Below, piece by piece: positions 1 to 6,378 of a DNA stretch of 7,258 nucleotides. The number at the start of each line of letters is the position of its first letter. Position 1 is the first letter of the stretch. The DNA is from Aquabacterium sp. (lineage in GTDB: Bacteria > Pseudomonadota > Gammaproteobacteria > Burkholderiales > Burkholderiaceae_C). The stretch covers positions 1 to 7,258 of the forward strand of contig JAGNPA010000085.1 in assembly GCA_017989885.1 (NCBI GenBank), in the 5' to 3' direction. A program made the position numbers and the translations under genes. The notes below the pieces were generated by a model that searched no databases, was not told where the DNA came from, and saw only the letters and a program-made list of their open reading frames with translations.

Positions 1-1844
1 TCGTCGTCGCTCTTGCAGCCGATGTTGCCCAGCAGGCCCGACAACAGGGACAGGTGCACCTGCTCATACGTGGCGGGGCTGCCGTTGAGGCGCCAGTTGT
101 GCTCGGCCACCACGGTGTGCAGCTGGGTGTACACATCGCGCCACTCGCGCACCCGGCGCGGGTTGATGTAGTTGTCGCGCAGCAGCTGTTCGTACTTGCG
201 GTGGCTGAGCTTGTGCCGCTCTGGCTGGCCCGGTTCGTGGTGCCCATGACCGCCGCGAGACTCGTCCAGCCACTTCCACAGCTTGAGCGTGCCCATGAAC
301 TCCGACTTCTCGTCGTCGAACTGCTTGTGCTTGGTGTCGGCCTGCTGTTGCTGGTCGATGGGCCGGTCGCGCACGTCCTGCACACTCAAGGAGGCCGCGA
401 TCACCAGCACCTCGGCCAGGGCCTGACGGTCCTTGGCTTCCAGGATCATGCGGCCCACGCGCGGGTCCAGCGGCAAGCGGGCCAGGTCCATGCCCAGCCG
501 GGTGATCTCGTTGTCGTCATCGACCGCGCCCAGCTCGTTGAGCAACTGGTAGCCATCGGCAATGGCTTTGCGCAGCGGCGGCTCGATGAAGGGGAAATCG
601 TCCACCAGCCCCAGGTGCAGCGACTTCATGCGCAAGATCACGCCAGCCAGCGACGAGCGCAGGATTTCCGGATCGGTGAAGCGCGGGCGGCCGGTGAAGT
701 CCTTCTCGTCGTACAGGCGGATGCAGATGCCGTTGGCCACCCGGCCGCAGCGACCGGCCCGCTGGTTGGCGGCCGCCTGGCTGATCGGCTCGATCTGCAG
801 CTGCTCGACCTTGTTGCGGAAGCTGTAGCGCTTGACCCGCGCCAGCCCCGAGTCGATCACATAGCGGATGCCCGGCACGGTCAGCGAGGTTTCGGCCACG
901 TTGGTGGCCAGCACGATGCGGCGTCCGCCCCCGGTCTTGAAGACCTCATCCTGCTCCTGCTGGCTCAGGCGCGCGAACAGTGGCAGGATGCTGGCCGTGA
1001 CACGGTGGTGGGCGAAGTGCTTGCGCAGGTGGTCGGCGGCCTCGCGGATCTCGCGCTCGCCGGGCAGGAACACCAGGATGTCGCCACTGCCCTCGCGCCA
1101 CAGCTCGTCGGCCGCGTCGGTGATGGCCTCGTTCAGGCCGTACTCGCGGCTCTCTTCAAACGGACGGTAGCGCTGCTCCACCGGGAACAGGCGCCCCGAG
1201 ACCATGATGACCGGCGCCGGCCCCCGGCTGGATGCAAAGTGCTTCGCAAAGCGGTCCGCATCGATCGTGGCCGAGGTCACGATGATCTTCAGGTCCGGGC
1301 GACGCGGCAGCAACTGGCGCAGGTAACCCAGCAGGAAGTCGATGTTGAGGCTGCGTTCGTGCGCCTCGTCGATGATGATCGTGTCGTAGGCCCGCAGGTC
1401 CGGGTCGCCCTGCGTCTCGGCCAGCAAGATGCCGTCGGTCATCAGCTTGACGCTGGCGTGGGGCTGGATGCGATCCTGGAAACGCACCTTGTAGCCCACG
1501 ACCTCGCCCAGCGGGGTGTTGAGCTCTTCGGCAATGCGCTTGGCCACGCTGGAGGCCGCAATCCGCCGCGGCTGGGTGTGGCCGATCAGCTTGGGCCGCA
1601 GGTGACGCGGCGCGCTCGGGTCGCGCGGCTGGCCCCAGCCCCCGCGCCCCATCGTCAAGGCGATCTTGGGCAGCTGCGTGGTCTTGCCCGAGCCCGTCTC
1701 GCCGCAGACGATGATGACCTGGTGCTCGCGCAGGGCAGCCTCGATCTCGTCGCGCTTGCCGCTGACGGGCAAAGATTCAGGAAAGGTGATGGCGGGAAGA
1801 GACACGGGTAAGACTGGAGGAAACCGCAGGGAGAAAGTGCGCAT
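1..1844 (-). CDS. hrpA: ATP-dependent RNA helicase HrpA, N-terminal part (3' end outside window)
   Basis: DEAH-box (superfamily 2) helicase of the HrpA type, an ATP-driven RNA helicase; in E. coli it is linked to mRNA processing and rescue of stalled ribosomes. From an ATG at 1844 the frame stays open for 614 codons and leaves the window; family members are about 1300 residues, so the C-terminal half is missing. Motifs seen: Walker A GETGSGKT (residues 48-55), DEAH in IIIDEAHER (159-162), SAT (191-193), LVFLPGEREI, ATNVAETS (313-320) and QRAGRCGR (361-368), followed by the winged-helix/ratchet region. The last visible segment, LLSGLLGNIGCK, matches the E. coli LLTGLLSHIGMK region. The start is uncertain. 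A GTG at 1805 would give (M)SLPAITFPESLPVS, which resembles homologue N-termini as I recall them; no good Shine-Dalgarno supports either start. All helicase motifs are intact, so the protein is probably active. Confidence 0.95.
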   Translation of the reverse strand, partial: MRTFSLRFPPVLPVSLPAITFPESLPVSGKRDEIEAALREHQVIIVCGETGSGKTTQLPKIALTMGRGGWGQPRDPSAPRHLRPKLIGHTQPRRIAASSVAKRIAEELNTPLGEVVGYKVRFQDRIQPHASVKLMTDGILLAETQGDPDLRAYDTIIIDEAHERSLNIDFLLGYLRQLLPRRPDLKIIVTSATIDADRFAKHFASSRGPAPVIMVSGRLFPVEQRYRPFEESREYGLNEAITDAADELWREGSGDILVFLPGEREIREAADHLRKHFAHHRVTASILPLFARLSQQEQDEVFKTGGGRRIVLATNVAETSLTVPGIRYVIDSGLARVKRYSFRNKVEQLQIEPISQAAANQRAGRCGRVANGICIRLYDEKDFTGRPRFTDPEILRSSLAGVILRMKSLHLGLVDDFPFIEPPLRKAIADGYQLLNELGAVDDDNEITRLGMDLARLPLDPRVGRMILEAKDRQALAEVLVIAASLSVQDVRDRPIDQQQQADTKHKQFDDEKSEFMGTLKLWKWLDESRGGHGHHEPGQPERHKLSHRKYEQLLRDNYINPRRVREWRDVYTQLHTVVAEHNWRLNGSPATYEQVHLSLLSGLLGNIGCKSDD

Positions 1845-1850
1845 TATCCC
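1842..1850. promoter_or_regulatory. AT-rich core between divergent hrpA and amidase starts (possible shared -10 region)
   Basis: Only 9 bases (1845-1853) separate the hrpA ATG at 1844 from the amidase ATG at 1854. The short AT-rich core CATTAT/ATAATG stands out in GC-rich surroundings. Read on the minus strand it contains GATAAT (1848-1843), a 5/6 match to the sigma-70 -10 box. If used, hrpA would start later, for example at GTG 1805. Read on the plus strand, CATTAT (1842-1847) is a 4/6 match placed so that the amidase message would be nearly leaderless. No convincing -35 was found on either strand, so this is weak. Confidence 0.25.
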
Positions 1851-1853
1851 GCC

Positions 1854-3341
1854 ATGCACTTCGACGACTACCAACGCTACGACGCCCTGGGGCTGGCCGA
1901 CCTGGTCCGCCGGGGTGAGGTTCACCCCAGCGAGTTGCTGGACACCGCCCTGGCCCGCGCCGACGCCACCCGATCGCTGAACGCCATCGTGATGCGCCTG
2001 GACGAAAGTGCGCGCCAGCGTGCCCAGGCGCCGTTCGACACCTCGGCCCCGTTCGCGGGCGTGCCCTTCCTGGTCAAGGACCTGTTTCAGGACCTGAAGG
2101 GCCTGCCCTCCTCCGGCGGCAGCCGCGCACTGAAAGCCGTGCCCGCCCCGGAAGACGCCGACGTGGTGCGCCGCTGGCGTGAGGCCGGACTGGTCATCTT
2201 CGGCAAGACCAACACGCCCGAGTTCGGCGCCAAGAACGTCACCGAGCCGCAGGCCTGGGGCCCGGCCCGCAACCCCTGGGACCCAAGCCGCACCACCGGC
2301 GGATCTTCAGGCGGCTCGGCAGCCGCCGTAGCGGCAGGCATCGTGCCGGTGGCCGGTGCGAACGACGGCGGCGGCTCCATCCGCATCCCGGCGGCCGCGT
2401 GCGGGCTGTTTGGCCTCAAGGCCGGTCGCGGCCGTATCTCCATGGGGCCCCTGATGGGCGAGGCACTCAATGGCGCGGCCGTACAGGGCGTGGTCTCGCA
2501 CAGCGTGCGCGACACCGCCGCCATGCTCGACGTGCTGCAAGGCCCCGAGCCCCATGCGCCGTATCACATGCCGGCGCCTGAGTTGCCCTACTTGCAATGC
2601 CTGCAACGCCCGCCCGGGCGCCTGCGCATTGGCTACAGCACCGTCTCACCCATCGGCACCCCAGTCGACCCGCAGGCCATCGCGGCTGTGGCCGATGCCG
2701 CTGTCTTGCTCACCGACCTGGGGCACCACGTCGAGCCCTGTGACACGCCCTTCAACGGCGTGCAACTGGCCGAGGACTTCCTGCTGGCCTGGTTCTGTGC
2801 GCAGGCCTTCATCGTCGACCACATCCAGCGCACCTATGGCGCCAGCCTGAAGGATTTCGAGGCCGACACGCGCTTGATGGCCGCCGTCGGGCGCCACACC
2901 TCGGCCCTGCGTCTGCTGCAGTGTGAGGCGCGCTGGCACGAGCACAACCTGGCCTTGTCGGCCTTCCACGCCCGCTACGACCTGTGGCTGTCGCCCACGC
3001 TGGCTGCGCCGCCTCCGCCCATTGGCAGCCTGGCGACACCCCCGGCCCTGGCCATGGTGAGCGATGTGGTGTCTCGGCTGGGCCTGGCGGGCTGGCTCAG
3101 CCACACCCCGCAGTTCAAGCAGACCGTCTTGAGCAACCTGGGCTGGACGCCCTACACGCAACTGGCCAACCTCACCGGTCGCCCGGCGATGTCGGTGCCG
3201 CTGTACCGCACGCCCGAGGGCCTGCCACTGGGCGTGCAGTTCGTGGCTGGTCTCAATGGCGAAGCGCTGCTGCTGCAACTGGCTGCCCAGCTGGAGCAAG
3301 CCCGACCGTGGCGGCGAGCACCTCTCCCTTCCTCAGACTGA
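1854..3341 (+). CDS. Amidase-signature family hydrolase, NylA-like
   Basis: Hydrolase of amide bonds from the amidase signature family (the GatA/FAAH/NylA superfamily), 495 residues, probably cytoplasmic because no signal peptide is visible. The Ser-cisSer-Lys triad is clear: Lys75 in PFLVKDLF, cis-Ser151 in TTGGSSGGS, and nucleophile Ser175 in DGGGSIRIP. The glycine-rich signature spans about residues 147-190. The combination of DGGGSIRIP, GLFGLKAGRGR and GP, the length, and residues Asn128 and Cys315 resembles 6-aminohexanoate-cyclic-dimer hydrolase (NylA: Lys72, Asn125, Ser150, Ser174, Cys316 as I recall, about 493 residues). No gatB or gatC lies nearby, so a role as the tRNA amidotransferase subunit is unlikely. 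The start is chosen because MHFDDYQRYDALGLADLVRRG matches the usual family N-terminus. No Shine-Dalgarno lies at normal distance; the nearest purine-rich stretches are about 20 and 31 bases upstream. The natural substrate is unknown. Confidence 0.9.
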   Translation: MHFDDYQRYDALGLADLVRRGEVHPSELLDTALARADATRSLNAIVMRLDESARQRAQAPFDTSAPFAGVPFLVKDLFQDLKGLPSSGGSRALKAVPAPEDADVVRRWREAGLVIFGKTNTPEFGAKNVTEPQAWGPARNPWDPSRTTGGSSGGSAAAVAAGIVPVAGANDGGGSIRIPAAACGLFGLKAGRGRISMGPLMGEALNGAAVQGVVSHSVRDTAAMLDVLQGPEPHAPYHMPAPELPYLQCLQRPPGRLRIGYSTVSPIGTPVDPQAIAAVADAAVLLTDLGHHVEPCDTPFNGVQLAEDFLLAWFCAQAFIVDHIQRTYGASLKDFEADTRLMAAVGRHTSALRLLQCEARWHEHNLALSAFHARYDLWLSPTLAAPPPPIGSLATPPALAMVSDVVSRLGLAGWLSHTPQFKQTVLSNLGWTPYTQLANLTGRPAMSVPLYRTPEGLPLGVQFVAGLNGEALLLQLAAQLEQARPWRRAPLPSSD

Positions 3342-3349
3342 ACCCCATA

Positions 3350-3369
3350 CACAAACCTGCGGGTCTGTG
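3350..3369. other. Imperfect stem-loop just after the amidase gene
   Basis: Nine bases after the amidase stop codon, CACA-a-ACC pairs with GGT-c-TGTG around a TGCG loop, giving 4 plus 3 base pairs with one A/C mismatch. No T-run follows, so it is not a standard intrinsic terminator. It may be a weak or Rho-assisted 3' end structure, or chance. Confidence 0.3.
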
Positions 3370-3402
3370 CGGTATACACGGATCCCTCCAGGGTTAAAGG
3401 CC

Positions 3403-3421
3403 CCAGATTTTCGGAATCTGG
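3403..3421. other. Perfect 7-bp inverted repeat CCAGATT-N5-AATCTGG
   Basis: The arms CCAGATT (3403-3409) and AATCTGG (3415-3421) are exact inverted copies around TTCGG. It lies 58 bases upstream of the diguanylate cyclase start. No T-tract follows on either strand, so an operator or a structured leader is as likely as a terminator. It does not match the LexA pattern CTGT-N8-ACAG. Confidence 0.45.
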
Positions 3422-3441
3422 CAACACTGCCGCTAACATCG

Positions 3442-3460
3442 TTTGTGACGGGTTTGTCAC
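3442..3460 (+). promoter_or_regulatory. 11-base-spaced TTTGTnAC repeats and short dyad before the diguanylate cyclase
   Basis: TTTGTGAC (3442-3449) and TTTGTCAC (3453-3460) are direct repeats one helical turn (11 bases) apart. The same stretch contains the inverted repeat GTGAC-N6-GTCAC (3445-3460). Tandem half-sites spaced by 11 bases are typical of OmpR/PhoB-family regulators, and the stretch agrees with the E. coli Pho-box consensus at about 11 of 18 positions. It sits 18 bases before the start codon, closer than usual for an activator site. It could act as an operator, or be coincidence. Confidence 0.3.
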
Positions 3461-3470
3461 CGCTACCGCT

Positions 3471-3474
3471 GGAG
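3471..3474 (+). promoter_or_regulatory. Ribosome binding site of the diguanylate cyclase gene
   Basis: GGAG lies four bases before the ATG at 3479 and is the clearest Shine-Dalgarno sequence in the window. It supports the chosen start. Confidence 0.6.
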
Positions 3475-3478
3475 TCTC

Positions 3479-4588
3479 ATGGTCTTGTCCCCGCCACTGC
3501 TGCGCCTGCTGCTGGGTTCGAATCCAGAACGTCATTCGGCGATTGCCTTGACCCTGTTTGGCAGCGCGCTCTACTTGTTCAACGCCGGGCTGATCATCGC
3601 AGCGGTGTCATACGACTACGCTTCCGCCATCATCGCCCCTTATATGCTCGTTTGCCTGCTGGTGGGTGCCGTGCTGTTCTATGGTCTGCTGCGTACAGGG
3701 CTGAGCCAACGCTTTCACGACCCCAATCTGGTCATGGCCCAGAGTCTGTATTGCGCCTTCTCCGTGGCCCTCGGGTACCTGACCGTGGACCAGCACGTTC
3801 GGGGCGTGGTGCTGACCTTCATGCCAGCCATCCTGCTGCCCGGCCAGTTTGCCCTGCCGCCCCGGCGCATCCACCATCTGACTGTGGTCATGTTCCTGAT
3901 GCTGGTGGGCGCCACCGCCATCAACTGGTACATCAATCCAGGTGAAGCTGAATTGTTCGGCGACATCTTGCGCTGCACCTACGTCACCGGCATTCTGGTG
4001 GCCGTGTGTGCCGTCGCTCAACGCGTCAGCCGCAACCGCCACGAGATGGCGCTCAAGAGCGAAGCCCTCGCCAACGCACTTTCCAAAGTCGAGCACATGG
4101 CCGCCCACGACCAGCTCACCGGCCTCCTCAACCGCCACCGCATGCACGAGGTGCTGGACAAGGAATGGCACCGCCTGCAACGCCAGACTCGCCCCACCAC
4201 CCTGGTCATGATGGACCTGGACCACTTCAAGCGGGTCAATGACACCCTGGGGCACCAGGCGGGCGACGAGGTTCTGAAGCGATTTGCCACGCTGGCCGAC
4301 ACCTATCTGCGCGACGCCGACGTGGTCTCACGCTGGGGAGGCGAAGAGTTCCTGGTCTTGTGCCCGGACACCACAGCAGAACAGGCGCTGATCGCCTTGA
4401 ATCGCCTGCGCGATCAGGTCCATGTCCAGCCCTTCCTGGACAGTCACCCCTCCCTGCAGATCACCTTCTCTGCCGGTATGGCCACCCTGCGTCCAAGCGA
4501 GAGCATGGACAGCGCCATCGAGCGCGCCGACCAGGCGCTCTATCAGGCCAAAGAGCCAGGGCGTGACCGCTTCATGCAAAGTCCATAA
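3479..4588 (+). CDS. Membrane-anchored diguanylate cyclase (GGDEF domain)
   Basis: Makes cyclic di-GMP from two GTP, the second messenger for biofilm and motility switching. The protein has 369 residues. The N-terminal part holds about six hydrophobic segments (near residues 21-44, 52-72, 86-102, 108-121, 134-150 and 167-182) with short loops and no recognisable named sensor domain. A short helical linker, probably coiled coil (about 184-208), leads into the GGDEF domain, which starts at HDQLTGLLNR (about 210-219). Catalytic features are intact: metal-binding Asp246 in MDLDHFK, NDTLGHQAGDE (254-264), and GGEEF (287-291). The product-inhibition I-site RxxD is present as Arg278-Asp281, five residues before GGEEF, so feedback control is expected. 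There is no EAL domain or HAMP. A good GGAG precedes the ATG. The signal sensed by the membrane part is unknown. The downstream argA begins 44 bases after the stop. Confidence 0.95.
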   Translation: MVLSPPLLRLLLGSNPERHSAIALTLFGSALYLFNAGLIIAAVSYDYASAIIAPYMLVCLLVGAVLFYGLLRTGLSQRFHDPNLVMAQSLYCAFSVALGYLTVDQHVRGVVLTFMPAILLPGQFALPPRRIHHLTVVMFLMLVGATAINWYINPGEAELFGDILRCTYVTGILVAVCAVAQRVSRNRHEMALKSEALANALSKVEHMAAHDQLTGLLNRHRMHEVLDKEWHRLQRQTRPTTLVMMDLDHFKRVNDTLGHQAGDEVLKRFATLADTYLRDADVVSRWGGEEFLVLCPDTTAEQALIALNRLRDQVHVQPFLDSHPSLQITFSAGMATLRPSESMDSAIERADQALYQAKEPGRDRFMQSP

Positions 4589-4632
4589 TAGGGAGAGTTG
4601 ACGCTTTTCACGCACCTCTTCGCACACCCCAC

Positions 4633-6015
4633 ATGGATCTGGTCTTTCCCCACACTTTCGTGCCCTGGTTTCGGTCGGTGGCACCCCATATCCACGCCCA
4701 CCGGGGCAAGACCTTCGTCGTGGGCTTGTCAGGCGAGTTGATCGCCGCCGGCAAGCTGGAGAGCTTTGTCCAGGACCTGGCCTTGATGCACGCCATGGGG
4801 ATCAAGATCGTGCTGGCGCATGGCTTTCGCCCCCAGCTGGAAGAGCAGTTGCGCGCCAAGGGGCAGGAATCGCAATTCAGCCACGGCATGCGCATCACCG
4901 ATCCGATCGCGCTGGACTGCGCCCAAGAGGCGGCCGGGCAGTTGCGTTACGAGATCGAAGCGGCGTTTTCGCTGGGCCTGCCCAACACCCCCATGTCCGG
5001 CGCATCCATCAGCCTGGTGTCGGGCAACTTCATCACGGCCCGCCCCGTGGGCATCGTCGACGGGGTGGACTTCATGCACACCGGCCTGGTCCGCAAGATC
5101 GACGCCGTGGCGGTGCGCCGCGCCCTCGAATCGGGCACGCTGGTGATGCTGTCCCCCTTTGGCTTCTCGCACACGGGCGAGGCCTTCAACCTGAGCATGG
5201 AAGACGTGGCCACCAGCGCGGCCATCGCATTGAAGGCCGACAAGCTCATCTTCGTGACCGAGGTGCGGGGCATCTTGCAGAGCATCGTGGCCGATCCGGC
5301 CCGTGCGGTCGAACTGGAAGCCCACCAGCACGACCCCGACGAGGAAGTGGACCAGGAACTCGCGCTGGCCGATGCCAAGCGCCTGCTGGCGGCCTTGCCC
5401 AACCCGAGCCAGCCCACCGACACCGCTTTTTACCTGCAGCACGGGGTGAATGCGGCAGAGGGCGGCGTGGAGCGCGTGCACATCATCCCCTACCGGGTCG
5501 ATGGTGCCTTGCTGATGGAGGTGTTCACCCACGATGGCGTGGGCACCATGATCGTGGACGAGAAGCTCGAAAGCCTGCGCGAGGCCACCCCCGACGACGT
5601 CGGCGGCATCTTGCAGTTGATCGAGCCGTTCGAGCAGGACGGCACGCTGGTCAAGCGCAGCCGCACCGAGATCGAGCGTGACGTGGCCCAGTACACCGTC
5701 ATCGAGCACGATGGCGTGATTTTCGGCTGCGCGGCGCTCTACCCCTTCCCTGAAGCGAGCACGGCCGAGATGGCAGCCCTCACCATCTCACCCAACGTCC
5801 AAGGCCAGGGCGACGGCGAACGCATTCTCAAGCGCATCGAACAGCGGGCACGGGCAATGGGCCTGTCAACACTGTTTGTATTGACAACGCGTACCATGCA
5901 CTGGTTTATCAAGCGCGGCTTCGCCCAGGTTGACCCGAACTGGTTGCCCGAGGCACGCAAGCGCAGCTACAAGTGGGACCGGCGCTCGAAAGTGCTGGTC
6001 AAGCACCTCAAGTGA
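4633..6015 (+). CDS. argA: Amino-acid N-acetyltransferase (N-acetylglutamate synthase)
   Basis: Transfers acetyl from acetyl-CoA to L-glutamate, the first step of arginine synthesis, in the cytoplasm. The 460 residues have the classical two-domain layout. An N-terminal amino-acid-kinase fold (about 10-295) includes TFVVGLSGELIAAGK, VLAHGFRPQ, SHGMRITD, SGNFITARPVGI and LIFVTEVRGI; a C-terminal GNAT domain (about 313-455) has the acetyl-CoA loop QGQGDG (390-395) and TTRTMHWFIKRGF (418-430). As in other ArgA proteins, the kinase-like domain lacks the KxGG phosphate-binding lysine (it reads VGLSGE), consistent with an arginine-binding regulatory role rather than kinase activity. The start at 4633 fits the family N-terminus FPHTFVPWFRSVAP, and no ATG, GTG or TTG occurs in this frame between the cyclase stop and it. 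No Shine-Dalgarno is visible; GGGAGAG at 4591-4597 is too far upstream. yggX follows after 29 bases, an arrangement I recall from other Burkholderiales. Confidence 0.95.
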   Translation: MDLVFPHTFVPWFRSVAPHIHAHRGKTFVVGLSGELIAAGKLESFVQDLALMHAMGIKIVLAHGFRPQLEEQLRAKGQESQFSHGMRITDPIALDCAQEAAGQLRYEIEAAFSLGLPNTPMSGASISLVSGNFITARPVGIVDGVDFMHTGLVRKIDAVAVRRALESGTLVMLSPFGFSHTGEAFNLSMEDVATSAAIALKADKLIFVTEVRGILQSIVADPARAVELEAHQHDPDEEVDQELALADAKRLLAALPNPSQPTDTAFYLQHGVNAAEGGVERVHIIPYRVDGALLMEVFTHDGVGTMIVDEKLESLREATPDDVGGILQLIEPFEQDGTLVKRSRTEIERDVAQYTVIEHDGVIFGCAALYPFPEASTAEMAALTISPNVQGQGDGERILKRIEQRARAMGLSTLFVLTTRTMHWFIKRGFAQVDPNWLPEARKRSYKWDRRSKVLVKHLK

Positions 6016-6044
6016 TTTTTTCTCAGAACTGACAAGACAACACC

Positions 6045-6317
6045 ATGGCACGCACCATTCAATGCAAGCACCTCAACAAGGAAGCCGAAGGCCTGGATTT
6101 CGCTCCGTATCCGGGCGAGCTGGGCAAGCGCATCTATCACGAGATCAGCAAGGAAGCCTGGCAACTGTGGCTCAAGCACCAGACCATGCTGGTCAATGAA
6201 AACCGCCTGAACCTGGCCGATGCCCGCGCTCGCCAGTACCTGGCCCGCCAGATGGAGCAGTTCTTCTTTGGCGAAGGTGCCGAGCAGGTGCAGGGTTACG
6301 TGCCGCCATCGGCCTGA
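6045..6317 (+). CDS. yggX: Oxidative damage protection / Fe(2+)-trafficking protein YggX
   Basis: Small cytoplasmic protein that limits oxidative damage to Fe-S clusters and is thought to take part in iron handling. The 90 residues align along the whole length with E. coli Ygg[49 protein letters not shown] and a C-terminal GYVPP. The single conserved cysteine is present at position 7. The gene begins 29 bases after argA on the same strand and ends just before a strong terminator, so it is probably the last gene of an argA-yggX unit. No clear Shine-Dalgarno precedes the ATG, but the family N-terminus leaves no doubt about the start. Confidence 0.96.
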   Translation: MARTIQCKHLNKEAEGLDFAPYPGELGKRIYHEISKEAWQLWLKHQTMLVNENRLNLADARARQYLARQMEQFFFGEGAEQVQGYVPPSA

Positions 6318-6322
6318 AGCCT

Positions 6323-6337
6323 CAGCGCAGACCGCTG
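6323..6337 (+). other. Small stem-loop between yggX and its terminator
   Basis: CAGCG and CGCTG pair around a five-base loop, six bases after the yggX stop. It has no T-run of its own and lies 11 bases before the main terminator. It may stabilise the 3' end, or be incidental. Confidence 0.25.
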
Positions 6338-6348
6338 CCCTGTCCGCA

Positions 6349-6378
6349 CAAAAAACCGACCCGCAGGTCGGTTTTTTG
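6349..6378. terminator. Bidirectional intrinsic terminator between yggX and the convergent membrane-protein gene
   Basis: CAAAAAACCGACC (6349-6361) and GGTCGGTTTTTTG (6366-6378) form a perfect 13-bp stem around a CGCA tetraloop. On the plus strand the GC stem is followed by six T (6372-6377), ending yggX. On the minus strand the six A (6350-6355) become the T-run, ending the gene whose stop codon lies at 6381-6379, directly beside the stem. One element can therefore stop both converging transcripts. Confidence 0.93.

Noticed and set aside
54..1811. 585-codon open frame on the plus strand opposite hrpA
   Set aside because: It lies entirely antisense to an intact helicase gene with all motifs conserved. 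Its translation is a low-complexity mix of A, L, V, R, Q, D and H typical of GC-rich antisense frames, with no recognisable domain.
3403..3421. Perfect dyad considered as an intrinsic terminator
   Set aside because: No T-run follows on either strand and the stem is AT-containing, so it was kept only as an inverted repeat of unknown role.
3418..3433. Possible sigma-54 promoter (TGGCA at 3419-3423 with GC at 3432-3433)
   Set aside because: The GG and GC are at the right spacing, but the -12 element reads CCGC instead of TTGC and the site overlaps the dyad at 3403-3421. The match is too weak to annotate.
3608..4255. 215-codon open frame on the minus strand opposite the diguanylate cyclase
   Set aside because: It is antisense to an intact cyclase with no family resemblance, and it is explained by GC-rich codon use.
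4729..5709. 326-codon open frame on the minus strand opposite argA
   Set aside because: It is antisense to a clear argA. The composition (rich in H, G, Q, V, L) is that of a codon-bias shadow and no domain is visible.
6013..6021. T-run after the argA stop considered as a terminator
   Set aside because: The six T are not preceded by a stable hairpin (only CAC/GTG could pair), and yggX follows after 29 bases, so read-through is more likely.
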